From: Methylosinus sp. H3A | GTDB lineage: Bacteria; Pseudomonadota; Alphaproteobacteria; Rhizobiales; Beijerinckiaceae | Direction of reading: 5' to 3' | Length of the DNA stretch: 64,000 nt | Assembly (NCBI RefSeq): GCF_015709455.1 | Contig: NZ_JADNQW010000003.1 | Location: 176,105-240,104, forward strand | Part shown: positions 16,538-25,353 of the stretch, piece after piece | How positions within the stretch are numbered: position 1 is the stretch's first letter | Layout: each line of letters starts with the position of its first letter | Position numbers and translations under genes: made by a program | Notes under the pieces: generated by a model | Databases searched by the model: none | What the model was told of the DNA's origin: nothing | What the model saw: the letters and a program-made list of their open reading frames with translations, nothing else

Positions 16538-17845
16538 GTGCAGACACATTTAACGACGCCGTTCGGGCGGCGGCCGCTGTCGCTCGCCATGGTGGCCACT
16601 CAGATTGCAACCAGCGAATTTGCGGGTCAGCCCAGCGCGACAGACGCGGTCGTCCACAAATGGCGGCTGTTTCGCTCCCTCACCGAAGCCAAGAAGATGC
16701 TCGGAGTCACCGATCGGGCGCTATCAGTTCTACACGCTCTGTTGACCTTCCACCCGGAGACCGCGCTCGCTCTGGCCAGAAATGCCGGCGCGCCCCTTGT
16801 CGTCTTTCCCTCGAACAAGGAGCTCTCCATCCGCGCGCACGGCATGGCGCCATCGACCCTGCGCCGCCATCTCGCCTTCCTCGTCGATGCAGGCCTCGTC
16901 ATCCGACGTGATTCTCCCAACGGCAAACGCTTCGCGCGACGGCGGCAAGATAAGATCGAAGCGGCCTTCGGCTTCGATCTATCGCCGCTCGTCGCGCGTG
17001 CGGCCGAGATCGAGCGCCTCGCAGAGGAGGTTCGAGCCGAGGACAGAGCGATCGCGCTCCTGCGCGAACGGATATCCCTGATGAGACGCGACATCGTCAA
17101 AATGATCGTGATCGGCCTGGAGGAGGCCATTTCCGCGGACTGGGAAGGCTTGCACGGACAATATCTGTCGGTCGCCGGACGCTACGCGCGGTCTCTGTCG
17201 AGAGCCGATCTCGACGCCCTGGCGGACGAGCTCGCCGTGCTCGCCGAACAAATCGGCACGTTGTTGGAAACGCGCGCTAAAGAAGGAAATATAAGCGCCA
17301 ATGACGCCTCGAATGAGCGCCACATACAGAATCAAACCACAGACAGTCATGATATTGATTTCGGCCTTCGAGAAGGCAGGCCCCAAAGGCCCGAGCCGGG
17401 CGGTTCAGATCCCGGCGCCGCGAGAGCCGAGCGCAGTGATCCCTCCCGCGTCCACGGCCGGGCGGCCGGAGAGAAGCGCGCGGCGCCACGCGCCGACTCG
17501 CTCCCAATGACGCTCGCCGCGTGCCCCGATATCGTCGACTACGCCAAGGGCGGCGAGATCGGCAATTGGGCGGAGTTTCGGGCCGCCGCGGCGATCGTCA
17601 GACCCGCGCTGGGCATATCACCCGACGCCTGGGCGCACGCGCTGGACGTCCTGGGCGAACGCGACGCGTCGATCGTCGTCGCCGCGATTCTGCAGCGTGG
17701 CGATGAAATCAAAAGCGCCGGCGGTTATCTGCGCGTCCTCACAGCCAAGGCCGAGCAAGGCGATTTCTCTGTCGGGCCGGTGCTGATGACGCTGCTCCGG
17801 CGCAGAGCGTCAAAATCCGCGGCCTGTCGTGAAGCCAGCGGCTAA
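16538..17845 (+). CDS. repC: Orphan RepC replication initiator (copy 1)
   Basis: 435 aa. N-terminal signature TPFGRRPLSLAMVATQ, DNA-binding winged-helix region with SVLHALLTFHPE and VVFPSNKELSIRAHGM-STLRRHLAFLVDAGLV, and the C-terminal domain (ACPDIVDYAKGGEIGNWAEF, SAGGYLRVLTAKAEQG) define RepC of repABC/repC plasmids. Start is GTG 16538 behind AAGG. No repA or repB precedes it; the nearest are 20 kb away with their own repC (39502-40836), to which this one is clearly homologous over its full length. Its upstream 150 bases retain the ctRNA region. RepC initiates replication at an origin inside its own coding sequence in this family. Confidence 0.92.
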   Translation: MQTHLTTPFGRRPLSLAMVATQIATSEFAGQPSATDAVVHKWRLFRSLTEAKKMLGVTDRALSVLHALLTFHPETALALARNAGAPLVVFPSNKELSIRAHGMAPSTLRRHLAFLVDAGLVIRRDSPNGKRFARRRQDKIEAAFGFDLSPLVARAAEIERLAEEVRAEDRAIALLRERISLMRRDIVKMIVIGLEEAISADWEGLHGQYLSVAGRYARSLSRADLDALADELAVLAEQIGTLLETRAKEGNISANDASNERHIQNQTTDSHDIDFGLREGRPQRPEPGGSDPGAARAERSDPSRVHGRAAGEKRAAPRADSLPMTLAACPDIVDYAKGGEIGNWAEFRAAAAIVRPALGISPDAWAHALDVLGERDASIVVAAILQRGDEIKSAGGYLRVLTAKAEQGDFSVGPVLMTLLRRRASKSAACREASG

Positions 17846-18052
17846 CCGAAATCATTGCGTGGAAAATTGATTGGGCGGGCGGTGACGCGGCCGAGCGCAT
17901 TTTGCTCGACTGCGCCGCTACGGTGCTCCCGCGCCGGCGCCTCGAGCTCGTCATCAGTCGTCTGGAGACGCCATCGCCACGACAGCAGGTCAGGGCGATG
18001 GCGCGGATCGGAATTCGCGCGGAGCATTCAATGAAAAGTGCTCGGCGGACTG

Positions 18053-18475
18053 CTACTGACGTTTATACGGAATGGCGTTGCCGATTCCGATCCTCCCGTT
18101 CGACATCAATGTCGGCACGCAATCCGATGCTGGTCCGGGCGGGCTCAGCTTCGTATGCCAGGGTCGCAGGACGTCCTTGTGGATCCAGGCCTTTAAGCCC
18201 TGACCTCCCCATATGATCTCGACGAAGCCATCGACCTCGTTCATCGGCCATTTTACGAAGGCGGCCACCCCGCTATGTCCAATCAGTTTGGAAGCCTCGG
18301 TCGGCGCCGCGAACACCGGAGGAACCGCGCTACGATCAAATCTCCGTTCTTCGGGGATGTAGACTCTGAAGCACTTATAGCCTTCGATCGGCCTCACTGA
18401 AGTGAAATCGCCAGCCCCTCCGGTCTGCATCACGAGGAGGCTTACGGTAAAGATCGAGCTAAACAATGGTGTCAT
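18053..18475 (-). CDS. Small exported hypothetical protein
   Basis: 140 aa with a likely signal peptide (MTPLFSSIFTVSLLVMQTGG). The mature part has two cysteines (YKCFRVYIPEE and SDCVPTL), KWPMNEVDGFVEIIWGG, and a basic end. Unrecognised. It sits 26 bases downstream of the lysozyme-like gene on the same strand, so the two are probably co-transcribed, which suggests an envelope role. Confidence 0.55.
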   Translation of the reverse strand: MTPLFSSIFTVSLLVMQTGGAGDFTSVRPIEGYKCFRVYIPEERRFDRSAVPPVFAAPTEASKLIGHSGVAAFVKWPMNEVDGFVEIIWGGQGLKAWIHKDVLRPWHTKLSPPGPASDCVPTLMSNGRIGIGNAIPYKRQ

Positions 18476-18501
18476 GATGCTTTCTCCTTCGCGTAATGCG
18501 G

Positions 18502-19332
18502 CTAATTGAGCACGGTCTGTCCGGCCGCGGGGCCGACGCGGTTGGCGATGGATTGCCGCCAGTCGCCGACCGTGGTTGTCGCAGTGATGCCGTTCGCCGC
18601 CATCGCTTGAGGCGACAAGCGGACAATTTCTTCGAGGTTGTCGCTGTTCTTGGCGTCAGCCAAGGTGACGGAGGTCGCCGGTCCGAATTGGTAGTAACCT
18701 CGCACGTCGGTGAATGTTGGATCCGGTATGCCGTTCTCTTGGAGATACGTGGCGCCGTTGTATTCGTATTGCGCTGCGCCCCAGGCTTGATTGGCGGGAT
18801 CGCTTTTGCCGGCGAGGCTCGTGTCGATCCCGGCGTTCGGATTGTCTGCCGCCGCCTCATTGATCGTTTCCGTATAAGTCGCATTGGTCATTTGAAACGC
18901 CCCGGAGACTGTGCCAGCGCCCTGGACGTTTTTGCAGCCCGATTCCATGACGCAAGTGGCTGCGAGCGACGCGCAGCTCACCCCGACGGTCGTGGCGGCG
19001 TCGCACGCCTGGCCGCCCCAGGATTGCGCGTTCATCGTTTGCAGTGGATCGCAGCCGCTGCAAGCGGTGTAGTCGATGTTGCCGCCGCCTCCGGAATTGT
19101 TCTCTCCCCCGGAGCCGACGTCGGTCGAGCCGGTCGGATAGGAGAATTGCGGCGCGCCCTTCTCCGCATACGTCGGATGAACCGTCTGGGGGAGCCCTCT
19201 TTCCGTAACCGGAACAGGATCGCCGGCAAAGGCAGGACCGGCGAACGGCAGCAGGAGAGCGACGGCGAGCCTCGTTACGTTTCGGCGACGGGTTTCGCCG
19301 CGATAAGTTGGTCGAGTCAAAAATGAGAACAT
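18502..19332 (-). CDS. Exported lysozyme-like/lytic-transglycosylase-like protein
   Basis: 276 aa from ATG 19332, chosen because AGGAGGT stands about 5 bases upstream. Signal peptide VTRLAVALLLPFAGPAFA. The core SCASLAATCVMESGCKN and GTVSGAFQMTNATYTE resemble the catalytic Glu region (ES.C / GAFQMT) of lysozyme-fold transglycosylases such as VirB1-like proteins, with extra cysteines typical of plasmid-encoded versions. The C-terminus has VGDWRQSIANRVGPAAGQT. A wall-opening enzyme of this kind would help to build the secretion channel at 1-14 kb; that link is inference. Confidence 0.6.
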   Translation of the reverse strand: MFSFLTRPTYRGETRRRNVTRLAVALLLPFAGPAFAGDPVPVTERGLPQTVHPTYAEKGAPQFSYPTGSTDVGSGGENNSGGGGNIDYTACSGCDPLQTMNAQSWGGQACDAATTVGVSCASLAATCVMESGCKNVQGAGTVSGAFQMTNATYTETINEAAADNPNAGIDTSLAGKSDPANQAWGAAQYEYNGATYLQENGIPDPTFTDVRGYYQFGPATSVTLADAKNSDNLEEIVRLSPQAMAANGITATTTVGDWRQSIANRVGPAAGQTVLN

Positions 19333-19610
19333 GGGACCTCCTCGTGTCGGAAGACGTCCCGAGCCGAACATGGAGGTGCGCGTATCTGAATCGAAACTTC
19401 CCTACTGCGCGTCGGTCTTGCCATGCGCGCCGATCTTGCGTGAAATTCCATACTGGGCGGTCGGCGGTGTGACGATAGTGGCGTGATTGCGGCCGCAGCC
19501 CGTGAGAGGCGATGCCGCATGCGTTCTCGATCAGAAGGAGCGATTGTCGATTGCGCGGCTGCGTCGTTTGGTCCCCGGTGTTTTTTCGCCATTCACGAAG
19601 ACGGAGTCTC

Positions 19611-20426
19611 ATGATCGAATCGACAAAACACGAAGCGATCGCCCAATCGCAGGGGGCGATCGACCGGGAAGCACGGGTGCGCTCTCATGCCGAAGTGCGC
19701 GCTCTTCTCGACGAATTGATCGACGCCTTCCCCGCCTGTTTCAAGCGACATGGCGAGAAGCGCCAGCCGCCGCTTGCCGCCGGAGTGGAGGCGGACATCC
19801 TCCTCCGCCGGCCTGGCTTCGATCCCGAACGGCTGAAGCGAGCTCTGCAGGTCTACACCGCCGGCCCGGAATATTACCGCAGCGTGATCGCCGGACTTCC
19901 GCGCGTCGATCTCGATGGCGTCGCGCGAACGGTCGTCACGTCCGACGAAATCCAGCAGGCCGAGAAGCTTCTCGCCGAGTTCGAGAGCAAAGCGCGGTCG
20001 CGTAAAGTGGCGGCGAGCGAAGGTCATGCCGTGCTCGCCGCGCTCGTGGTGAGTTTTCCCGCCTGCTTCAAACCGCGTGACGCCCGCGGTCGACCGGCTG
20101 TCGCGATCGGCATTCACGCCGAGATCCTCGAGCGCCGTCCGGATCTCGACCTGGCGAGGGTGCGTAAAGCTCTATGGCTCTATGTGACCTCCCTCGATTA
20201 TTTGCGCGGGATGACAGCCGGGGCGCCACGCGTCAATCTGGAGGGTATGGTGACGCAGACGGTCACCGAAAGCGAAGCAACCAACGCCAAGCACCGTCTC
20301 GCCTTTCTCCGCGATCGGATGAAGGCTGCGCGAGTGGCGGCACAGGAAAAGGCGCGGCGCGAGAATGGCGCTCCCCGCGTCGACGCCTCTGCGCAGTCGA
20401 AAGCCACGGTCGCCGGCCCCCTCTAA
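19611..20426 (+). CDS. Protein with two tandem ProQ/FinO RNA-binding domains
   Basis: 271 aa from ATG 19611 (RBS GGAG at 19602-19606). Two homologous ProQ/FinO-type modules: module 1 around residues 25-105 (LLDELIDAFPACFKRHGEK, PLAAGVEADILLRRPG, RALQVYTAGPEYYRSV) and module 2 around residues 130-210 (LAALVVSFPACFKPRDARG, VAIGIHAEILERRPDL, KALWLYVTSLDYLRGM). A basic tail with RMKAARVAAQEKARREN follows. FinO/ProQ proteins bind structured RNAs next to a U-rich 3' end and act in antisense control of plasmid transfer. Both modules conserve FPACFK and Y..S..Y. Location between two replication regions with ctRNAs is suggestive. Tandem domains are unusual. Confidence 0.8.
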   Translation: MIESTKHEAIAQSQGAIDREARVRSHAEVRALLDELIDAFPACFKRHGEKRQPPLAAGVEADILLRRPGFDPERLKRALQVYTAGPEYYRSVIAGLPRVDLDGVARTVVTSDEIQQAEKLLAEFESKARSRKVAASEGHAVLAALVVSFPACFKPRDARGRPAVAIGIHAEILERRPDLDLARVRKALWLYVTSLDYLRGMTAGAPRVNLEGMVTQTVTESEATNAKHRLAFLRDRMKAARVAAQEKARRENGAPRVDASAQSKATVAGPL

Positions 20427-21166
20427 TCGACCGAAGTCGGCGTCTGATCGTCCTCGAAAATCCGCCGCCACGCATACTCGCCCCGCGACAATTCGAAGCG
20501 GCGTCTCGTGACCCCGTCAGGAGAAGAGCCAGTCGGGAATGGCCGAACCGGAGTGAACACAGGGATAGGAGCGCCGCGGTTGGGGACGGGATCACGTGCT
20601 CCCTGCTGCTGGGAGTCCGTATAAGCGCAAAGCCGGATCTGACGTCGGAGCTCGAGACAGCCGCCTGCGTAGTCGCTGGGGAAACATGCCTAAGGGGAAG
20701 AAAAAGCGACCGCGCTGCGAAAGGGTTCGATCCGTTTCTGCGTGAAGCGCTGGGGCAGAGGTCCATTGCGTGGGATCTATGGGGGCGAGGTCCCGTTGAA
20801 GCATGTCGAAGGCAACGCGCTCGGTGAGCCCGGACAGCTCCGCGGCGTCGATGTCGCTCGATTTCCCTGCGACGCGTCGACAATCCGAGCCATCGGAGCC
20901 TCCGGGCGACATCCGATCTCTTTCGGCTCGATCCGGTTAAATCGTCGGCAATCCGAGACGGGCATCTAGATCTGCTCTCGCCAGGGTTCGGATCGATGGA
21001 CTCGACTCGGAACGAGCGCGGTTCTATCAATGCGATTATCGAAATTGCCGGAAATCGTCGCAACCGAACGGTCGTAATACTTCATCCCGAGACGTGTCTC
21101 TCGTGGTCGTCGACGATCGCCATTTCGGTCGAAGGAATCGCGGATGAAAAGATTGCGGTGGCCGAG
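20427..21166. other. Long intergenic stretch
   Basis: About 740 bases between the ProQ/FinO gene and the chosen TPR start. Open frames on both strands are arginine-rich and look like GC-driven noise. The TPR frame itself is open from 20996, so a longer N-terminus is possible. I see no RNA gene, IS end or repeat. Confidence 0.35.
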
Positions 21167-22771
21167 ATGAGCACTCCGATTCCTCGTCTGTCCGATAAGG
21201 CGACCGAACAGGCTCTCGCTGCGCTCGACAGGGGCGACACACGCGATGCCCTCGACAAGCTCACAAAGGCGATAACGTTCGACGCCTGTAACGCTTACGC
21301 ATACGCGACGCGCGGCTTCCTCCACTTCGACCTCGGCGATCGCGATCGCGGGTTCGCCGATCTGGCCAGCGCCATCGAGGCGGCGCCCGAAAACGCTGCT
21401 TGGTATGCCTTTCGAGCCATTCTCTATCGGCGCATAGACGATCTGCCTCGCGCCATAGCCGACCTCGACAAGGTGTTGGAAATCGACCCTGACGACAAGG
21501 TAGCGGTTCTCGAACGCGGGACGTGTTTGCACTGGCTGAACAAGCGGGACGCCGCCATCGCCGATTTCACGAGGGCGCTCACGCTCGACCCCGGTTCCGA
21601 CGAAGCTTATTATATGCGCGGGCGCACTTGGTTCCAAAAAGCCCGATATCCCGACGCTATAGCCGATTTCACCGAGTGTCTTCGAATCGCCCCGACGCGT
21701 GTCGACGCTTATGTCGCGCGCGGCGAGACTTTTGTGAGCCGTGCGAACCGACCGAACAACAAGCCAGCGAAAAGGCTCCTCTATTTGAACAGCGCCATTG
21801 CCGACCTCGATCGCGCCATCTCGCTCGCCCCGAGGAATTCCGACGCCTATAGGTGGCGCGCCCGCGCTCATCGCTCGGTCGAACGCTTCGACGCTTCCAT
21901 CGCCGATTTTACCAAGTCGCTGAGTCTATGCTCCGAAGCGGAGACCCAGGATCTCTATGTCGATCGCGCCGAGACCTATTACGCCAGATGGATGCAATCG
22001 CGAAGAGAGGAAGACTTCGACCTCGCCATAGCCGATTTGAGCGTCGCGGTCGCGCGCGATCACGATTGCGGTTATTGGCACGATCTGCTCGTCGGGTATC
22101 ATATGGATCGGGGATGCTTGCGTTACGGAGCCTCGCAATATCACGCAGCGATCGCCGATTTCAGCAAAGCGATCGAGCTCGGCGGAAACGCCGATCCCCA
22201 TTTGGTGGCCCAAAGCTTCGTGCGGCGGGGCGGCGCTTATTTATCGGCGGGTCTCCTTGGTCTTGCCATCGCCGACTTCACCGAGGCTCTCGCGCGCGAA
22301 CCTGGCGATGTAGAGGCCCGTCGCCACCGCGGCCGGGCATGGCGCGCCAAAGGCGATCACATCAGAGCCATTGCCGATTTCACGGCGGTCATCGAGCAGC
22401 GTCCTGCCGATCTCGACGCCTATCGTTTGCGGGCTCTGGCCCGGTGGGCGATCGGAGAGCGCGACGCGGCCGCCCTAGACCTGGCCGAAGGCATCAATGT
22501 TGCGGATCGAGCACCTTTCGAGACGGATCGAAAGAGACGCGACATCGCCCAGGCCCATGTGCTCATGTTTGCGGGGAGGACGGACGAGGCGCGGCAGCTC
22601 TATTTGAAGTGGCGCGGCGAACTGGGCAGTGAGGATATCGGAAGTCTCGTCTTCTTGGCGCCGACGTGGGAGCAGACAATTCGCGAGGAGTTCAACGAAT
22701 TCTGTGAGGTGGGGATCCATCATCCGTTGATGGATGAAATCGCGGCCATTTTCCTCGGTCCAGCGAGCTGA
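21167..22771 (+). CDS. Large tetratricopeptide-repeat protein
   Basis: 534 aa from ATG 21167 (MSTPIPRLSDKATEQALAAL); the frame is open further up but the extra 57 codons look non-native. About ten TPR units, each centred on AIADF/AIADL followed by a hydrophobic helix and D-P, for example AIADFTRALTLDPGSDEAYY and AIADLDKVLEIDPDD. There is no signal peptide or enzymatic domain, so it probably acts as a soluble scaffold. The C-terminus (EEFNEFCEVGIHHPLMDEIA) leaves the repeat pattern. Partner unknown; it is the only gene in its local transcription unit. Confidence 0.8.
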   Translation: MSTPIPRLSDKATEQALAALDRGDTRDALDKLTKAITFDACNAYAYATRGFLHFDLGDRDRGFADLASAIEAAPENAAWYAFRAILYRRIDDLPRAIADLDKVLEIDPDDKVAVLERGTCLHWLNKRDAAIADFTRALTLDPGSDEAYYMRGRTWFQKARYPDAIADFTECLRIAPTRVDAYVARGETFVSRANRPNNKPAKRLLYLNSAIADLDRAISLAPRNSDAYRWRARAHRSVERFDASIADFTKSLSLCSEAETQDLYVDRAETYYARWMQSRREEDFDLAIADLSVAVARDHDCGYWHDLLVGYHMDRGCLRYGASQYHAAIADFSKAIELGGNADPHLVAQSFVRRGGAYLSAGLLGLAIADFTEALAREPGDVEARRHRGRAWRAKGDHIRAIADFTAVIEQRPADLDAYRLRALARWAIGERDAAALDLAEGINVADRAPFETDRKRRDIAQAHVLMFAGRTDEARQLYLKWRGELGSEDIGSLVFLAPTWEQTIREEFNEFCEVGIHHPLMDEIAAIFLGPAS

Positions 22772-23327
22772 CCCAGTTCAGCGGCGCTGTGGAGGATGCT
22801 CTGATGATCGTCGCGAATGCAGGCGAATAGGACGAGGGAGACCTCGCATTGCGAAAATCGGTCGTGGGGTGCCGCGCACGGTCGGCGTCTAGGCTCTTCG
22901 GCTCAGGAAGTTCCGAGCCGTTTTGCGGTCAACAGGTCTTTCATCGACTCGAACCGATCCTCCCATCTCTCATTCTCACGGGCGTTCTCGAAAAACTCGC
23001 AGTCTTCGCCTTCCATTTTGATCCCAGCGCGCTCTGCGCGCTCTCGCTCGATGCGCATTAAATGGTCGTGCAACACGCGCGGATCAAAGGTCCGCCGATC
23101 GGCCGCTACGGGCCTCATCGCAGCTCAATCGGAGCCATGACAATGGCAAGGATGCGCCATAAGCGGACCTTCTGCGCCAAGAGGGTGTGCGGCTCGGGCA
23201 TGGGGCGTCATCCTCTTCGTTCACTCGCCAGGGTGATGCGGGGGCGGCACCTGAGCGCTTAAAAAAATCAAATGCGTCAGCCGGGACATGACTGGCTTTC
23301 GAAGCAGGATGGCGCTACCGACAAGAC
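22772..23327. other. Intergenic region before the rpiB remnant
   Basis: About 555 bases. A 71-codon minus-strand frame (22903-23118, with AERAGIKMEGEDCEFFENAR) has a somewhat protein-like, acidic composition but no supporting context, so I do not call it. Nothing else recognised. Confidence 0.3.
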
Positions 23328-23777
23328 ATGATAGCCAATAATCGCATCGTCCTCTCCAGCGACCACGCCACCATTCAGCTCCGACAGGCCATTGCCGGTC
23401 ATATCGCGGAGCATGGCTGGGAGGTGGTCGATATCTGACCGACAACGCCGGAGAGCACACACTTTCCTAAGCACGGGGAAGCGGCAGCGCGACTGGTCGC
23501 CTCGGGCGATTGCCGGTTTGGCATCATCCTGTGTGCCACAGGCCAGGGCATCATGATGGCGGCGAACAAGGTAAAGGGCATCCGTTGCGGCGTCTGCGCC
23601 GACACATTCTCAGTTCGCATGATCCGCCAACACAACGACGCCAACATGCTTTCGATTGGCGCGCGCGTGGTGGGCGAAGGGCTGGCTCTCGATATCGTGG
23701 ACGCGTTCCTGACCGTCGACTTCGAAGGCGGGCGGCATGCCACACGGGTGGAGATGATTGGGGCGCTGGAGGGATAG
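23328..23777 (+). pseudogene. rpiB: Ribose-5-phosphate isomerase B (rpiB), internal stop
   Basis: From ATG 23328 the frame reads IVLSSDHATIQLRQAIAGHI-EHGWEVVDI and then TGA at 23436-23438, continuing in the same frame as PTTPESTHFPKHGEAAARLV, GIILCATGQGIMMAANKVKG, IRCGVCADTF, RQHNDANMLSIGARVVG to a normal stop. This is an RpiB/LacA-RpiB family protein of usual length (about 149 aa) with the SDHA phosphate-binding motif, the C-x-T-G-x-G active-site loop and HNDANM-L-G motif. The stop takes the place of the usual Gly after VVDI (GGA to TGA is one base). CGTG is CATG here. No pentose-phosphate neighbours, so it was probably left by rearrangement. Confidence 0.8.
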
Positions 23778-24057
23778 CGCCTTTCTCTACTTCTCTCTTG
23801 GAAGAATTTGGCTGAATTCAAGAGTTTCGAATATCATTGTACGTATATGAAACATATAGATAACATTGCATTTTTGTGCCGTTTTGCACGGCACAGCGGC
23901 GATGCCGCTGTGTTGGAACGCCGAAAGGCTCCGCTTGGTGCTCAGCCGCTGGTCCCGACCGCGTTCATGAACTAACATTCGGCTTGACCACTCCATGATT
24001 GGCTGGCCAGTTAAAGAACGTGGCTTTGGACAGGCTTTTGACGCGAGAGTTCAACCG

Positions 24058-24612
24058 ATGGCAATCCAGAGCTCAGTGTCATATTGGATTAAGATGGCCG
24101 GCGCGGGGTGCGGGGTAGCTGCAGCAATTATTGCCGGAGTTGCTGCTGTGCTTGGGAATATGAAGGAAATCGTAGAGTCAGCAGAAAAGTTTATAACATT
24201 GTTTCAAAAGCCGTCTGTGCAGACAGAGCTATCAATCCGGGACGTTAGAGCAGTATTCGTCTATCAAGACACAGATGTATTTTTTCGTCCGAAGCAAAAT
24301 ATAAATGTAGAAATAGAGGCTGTTGTAACTCATTCTGGTCCCGAAAAATGCAAAGCAGAACTTGGAATTGAAACTAAAAACGGGCAGGTTGTAAAGTATT
24401 ACGGGAGCATGGATAAGATTGTAGGCCGTGAATGGAAGATAACAAATATTATAGATATTGGAGATGGCAGCTCAGAAATCCCATGTGCATTTCATATATC
24501 TGTTCCTCAAGAGCTGTTTGCTAAAACGGCCACGTTCCGTCTTCTGTGTGATAAGAGCGTGACGCCGTATGTCAATATAGCTCTACCGAATCCTGAGCCG
24601 CCACCATACTGA
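24058..24612 (+). CDS. AT-rich membrane-anchored protein of unknown function
   Basis: 184 aa from ATG 24058 (MAIQSSVSYW), though the frame is open 21 codons further up. One membrane segment (AGCGVAAAIIAGVAAVLG) followed by a beta-rich domain (LSIRDVRAVFVYQDTDVFFR, INVEIEAVVTHSGPEKCKAE, VNIALPNPEPPPY). Codon use is A/T-rich (AAA, ATA, AAT frequent), quite unlike the GC-rich neighbours, so the gene is probably foreign. The single-helix plus ectodomain plan is all that can be said. It and the equally AT-rich gene at 25354 flank a broken serine recombinase. Confidence 0.6.
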   Translation: MAIQSSVSYWIKMAGAGCGVAAAIIAGVAAVLGNMKEIVESAEKFITLFQKPSVQTELSIRDVRAVFVYQDTDVFFRPKQNINVEIEAVVTHSGPEKCKAELGIETKNGQVVKYYGSMDKIVGREWKITNIIDIGDGSSEIPCAFHISVPQELFAKTATFRLLCDKSVTPYVNIALPNPEPPPY

Positions 24613-24635
24613 AGAAGGCGGTGATTGGGGGTTTT

Positions 24636-25186
24636 TCAGGAGATATAGCGATAGAGCGTCGCCTTGGAAACTCCGAAGCGCGCGGCGACTTCCTTGGAGG
24701 TCAAGGAGCCGTCCGCGAGTAGAGCCTTTGCCGCCACCGTGTCCTTTTCCGTCAGGCGGCGAGGCCGACCGCCTTTTCTGCCTTTGCGCTTCGCCTCGGC
24801 GAGTCCGGCGGCTGTGCGTTCGCGGATCAGGGCACCCTCGAATTCGGCTATCGCGCCGAGCATGTGAAAGACCAGCATCCCGCCCGACGACGACGTGTCG
24901 ATTGCATCCGTCAGGGAGACGAGGCCGATCCCCCTGCCCTTCAGGTTTTCGGCGGTTTCGATAAGCTGCTTCAGAGAGCGAGCCAGCCGGTCGAGTTTCC
25001 AGATGACGAGCGCGTGTCGCCCTCGCGCAGCATGTCGCGCAGGAGGCGCGTCAGTTCCGGCCTGTCGGCGCGTGCGCCGGAGGCCTTTTCGACGACGACG
25101 CGCTCGCATCCCGCCTCACGCAGCTTTTCAAGCTGGAGTTCGAGATTTTGATCGAGCGTCGATACTCTGGCGTAGCCGATCCGCAT
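24636..25186 (-). pseudogene. Serine recombinase (resolvase/invertase family), frameshifted
   Basis: N-terminal part from ATG 25186 reads MRIGYARVSTLDQNLELQLE with the catalytic Ser in ARVST and LRDMLREGD; the rest lies in another frame as LVIWKLDRLARSLKQLIETA, GAIAEFEGALIRERTAAGLA and a C-terminal HTH (LTSKEVAARFGVSKATLYRY). Family members read GDTLVIWKLDRLAR; here GCGC in place of GC around 25009-25015 (two extra bases) breaks the frame. About 183 codons in all, normal for a Tn3-type resolvase/Pin invertase. Probably the relic of the element that brought the AT-rich genes. Confidence 0.8.
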
Positions 25187-25353
25187 GGTTTGGTTTAGTC
25201 TCATTACCGGTCGAGAGGCTGGCAGAATGAGACGCAGGTTTCAAGACTAGTTTTGAGACGCGAAAAGAGGCCTACAGCGTCACCGCCGAGGCCTCCTGGC
25301 GAGTCTATCATTGCAGTCAGTTCCCCTTAGGGACGCTGAATTGGGGGAAAGCC

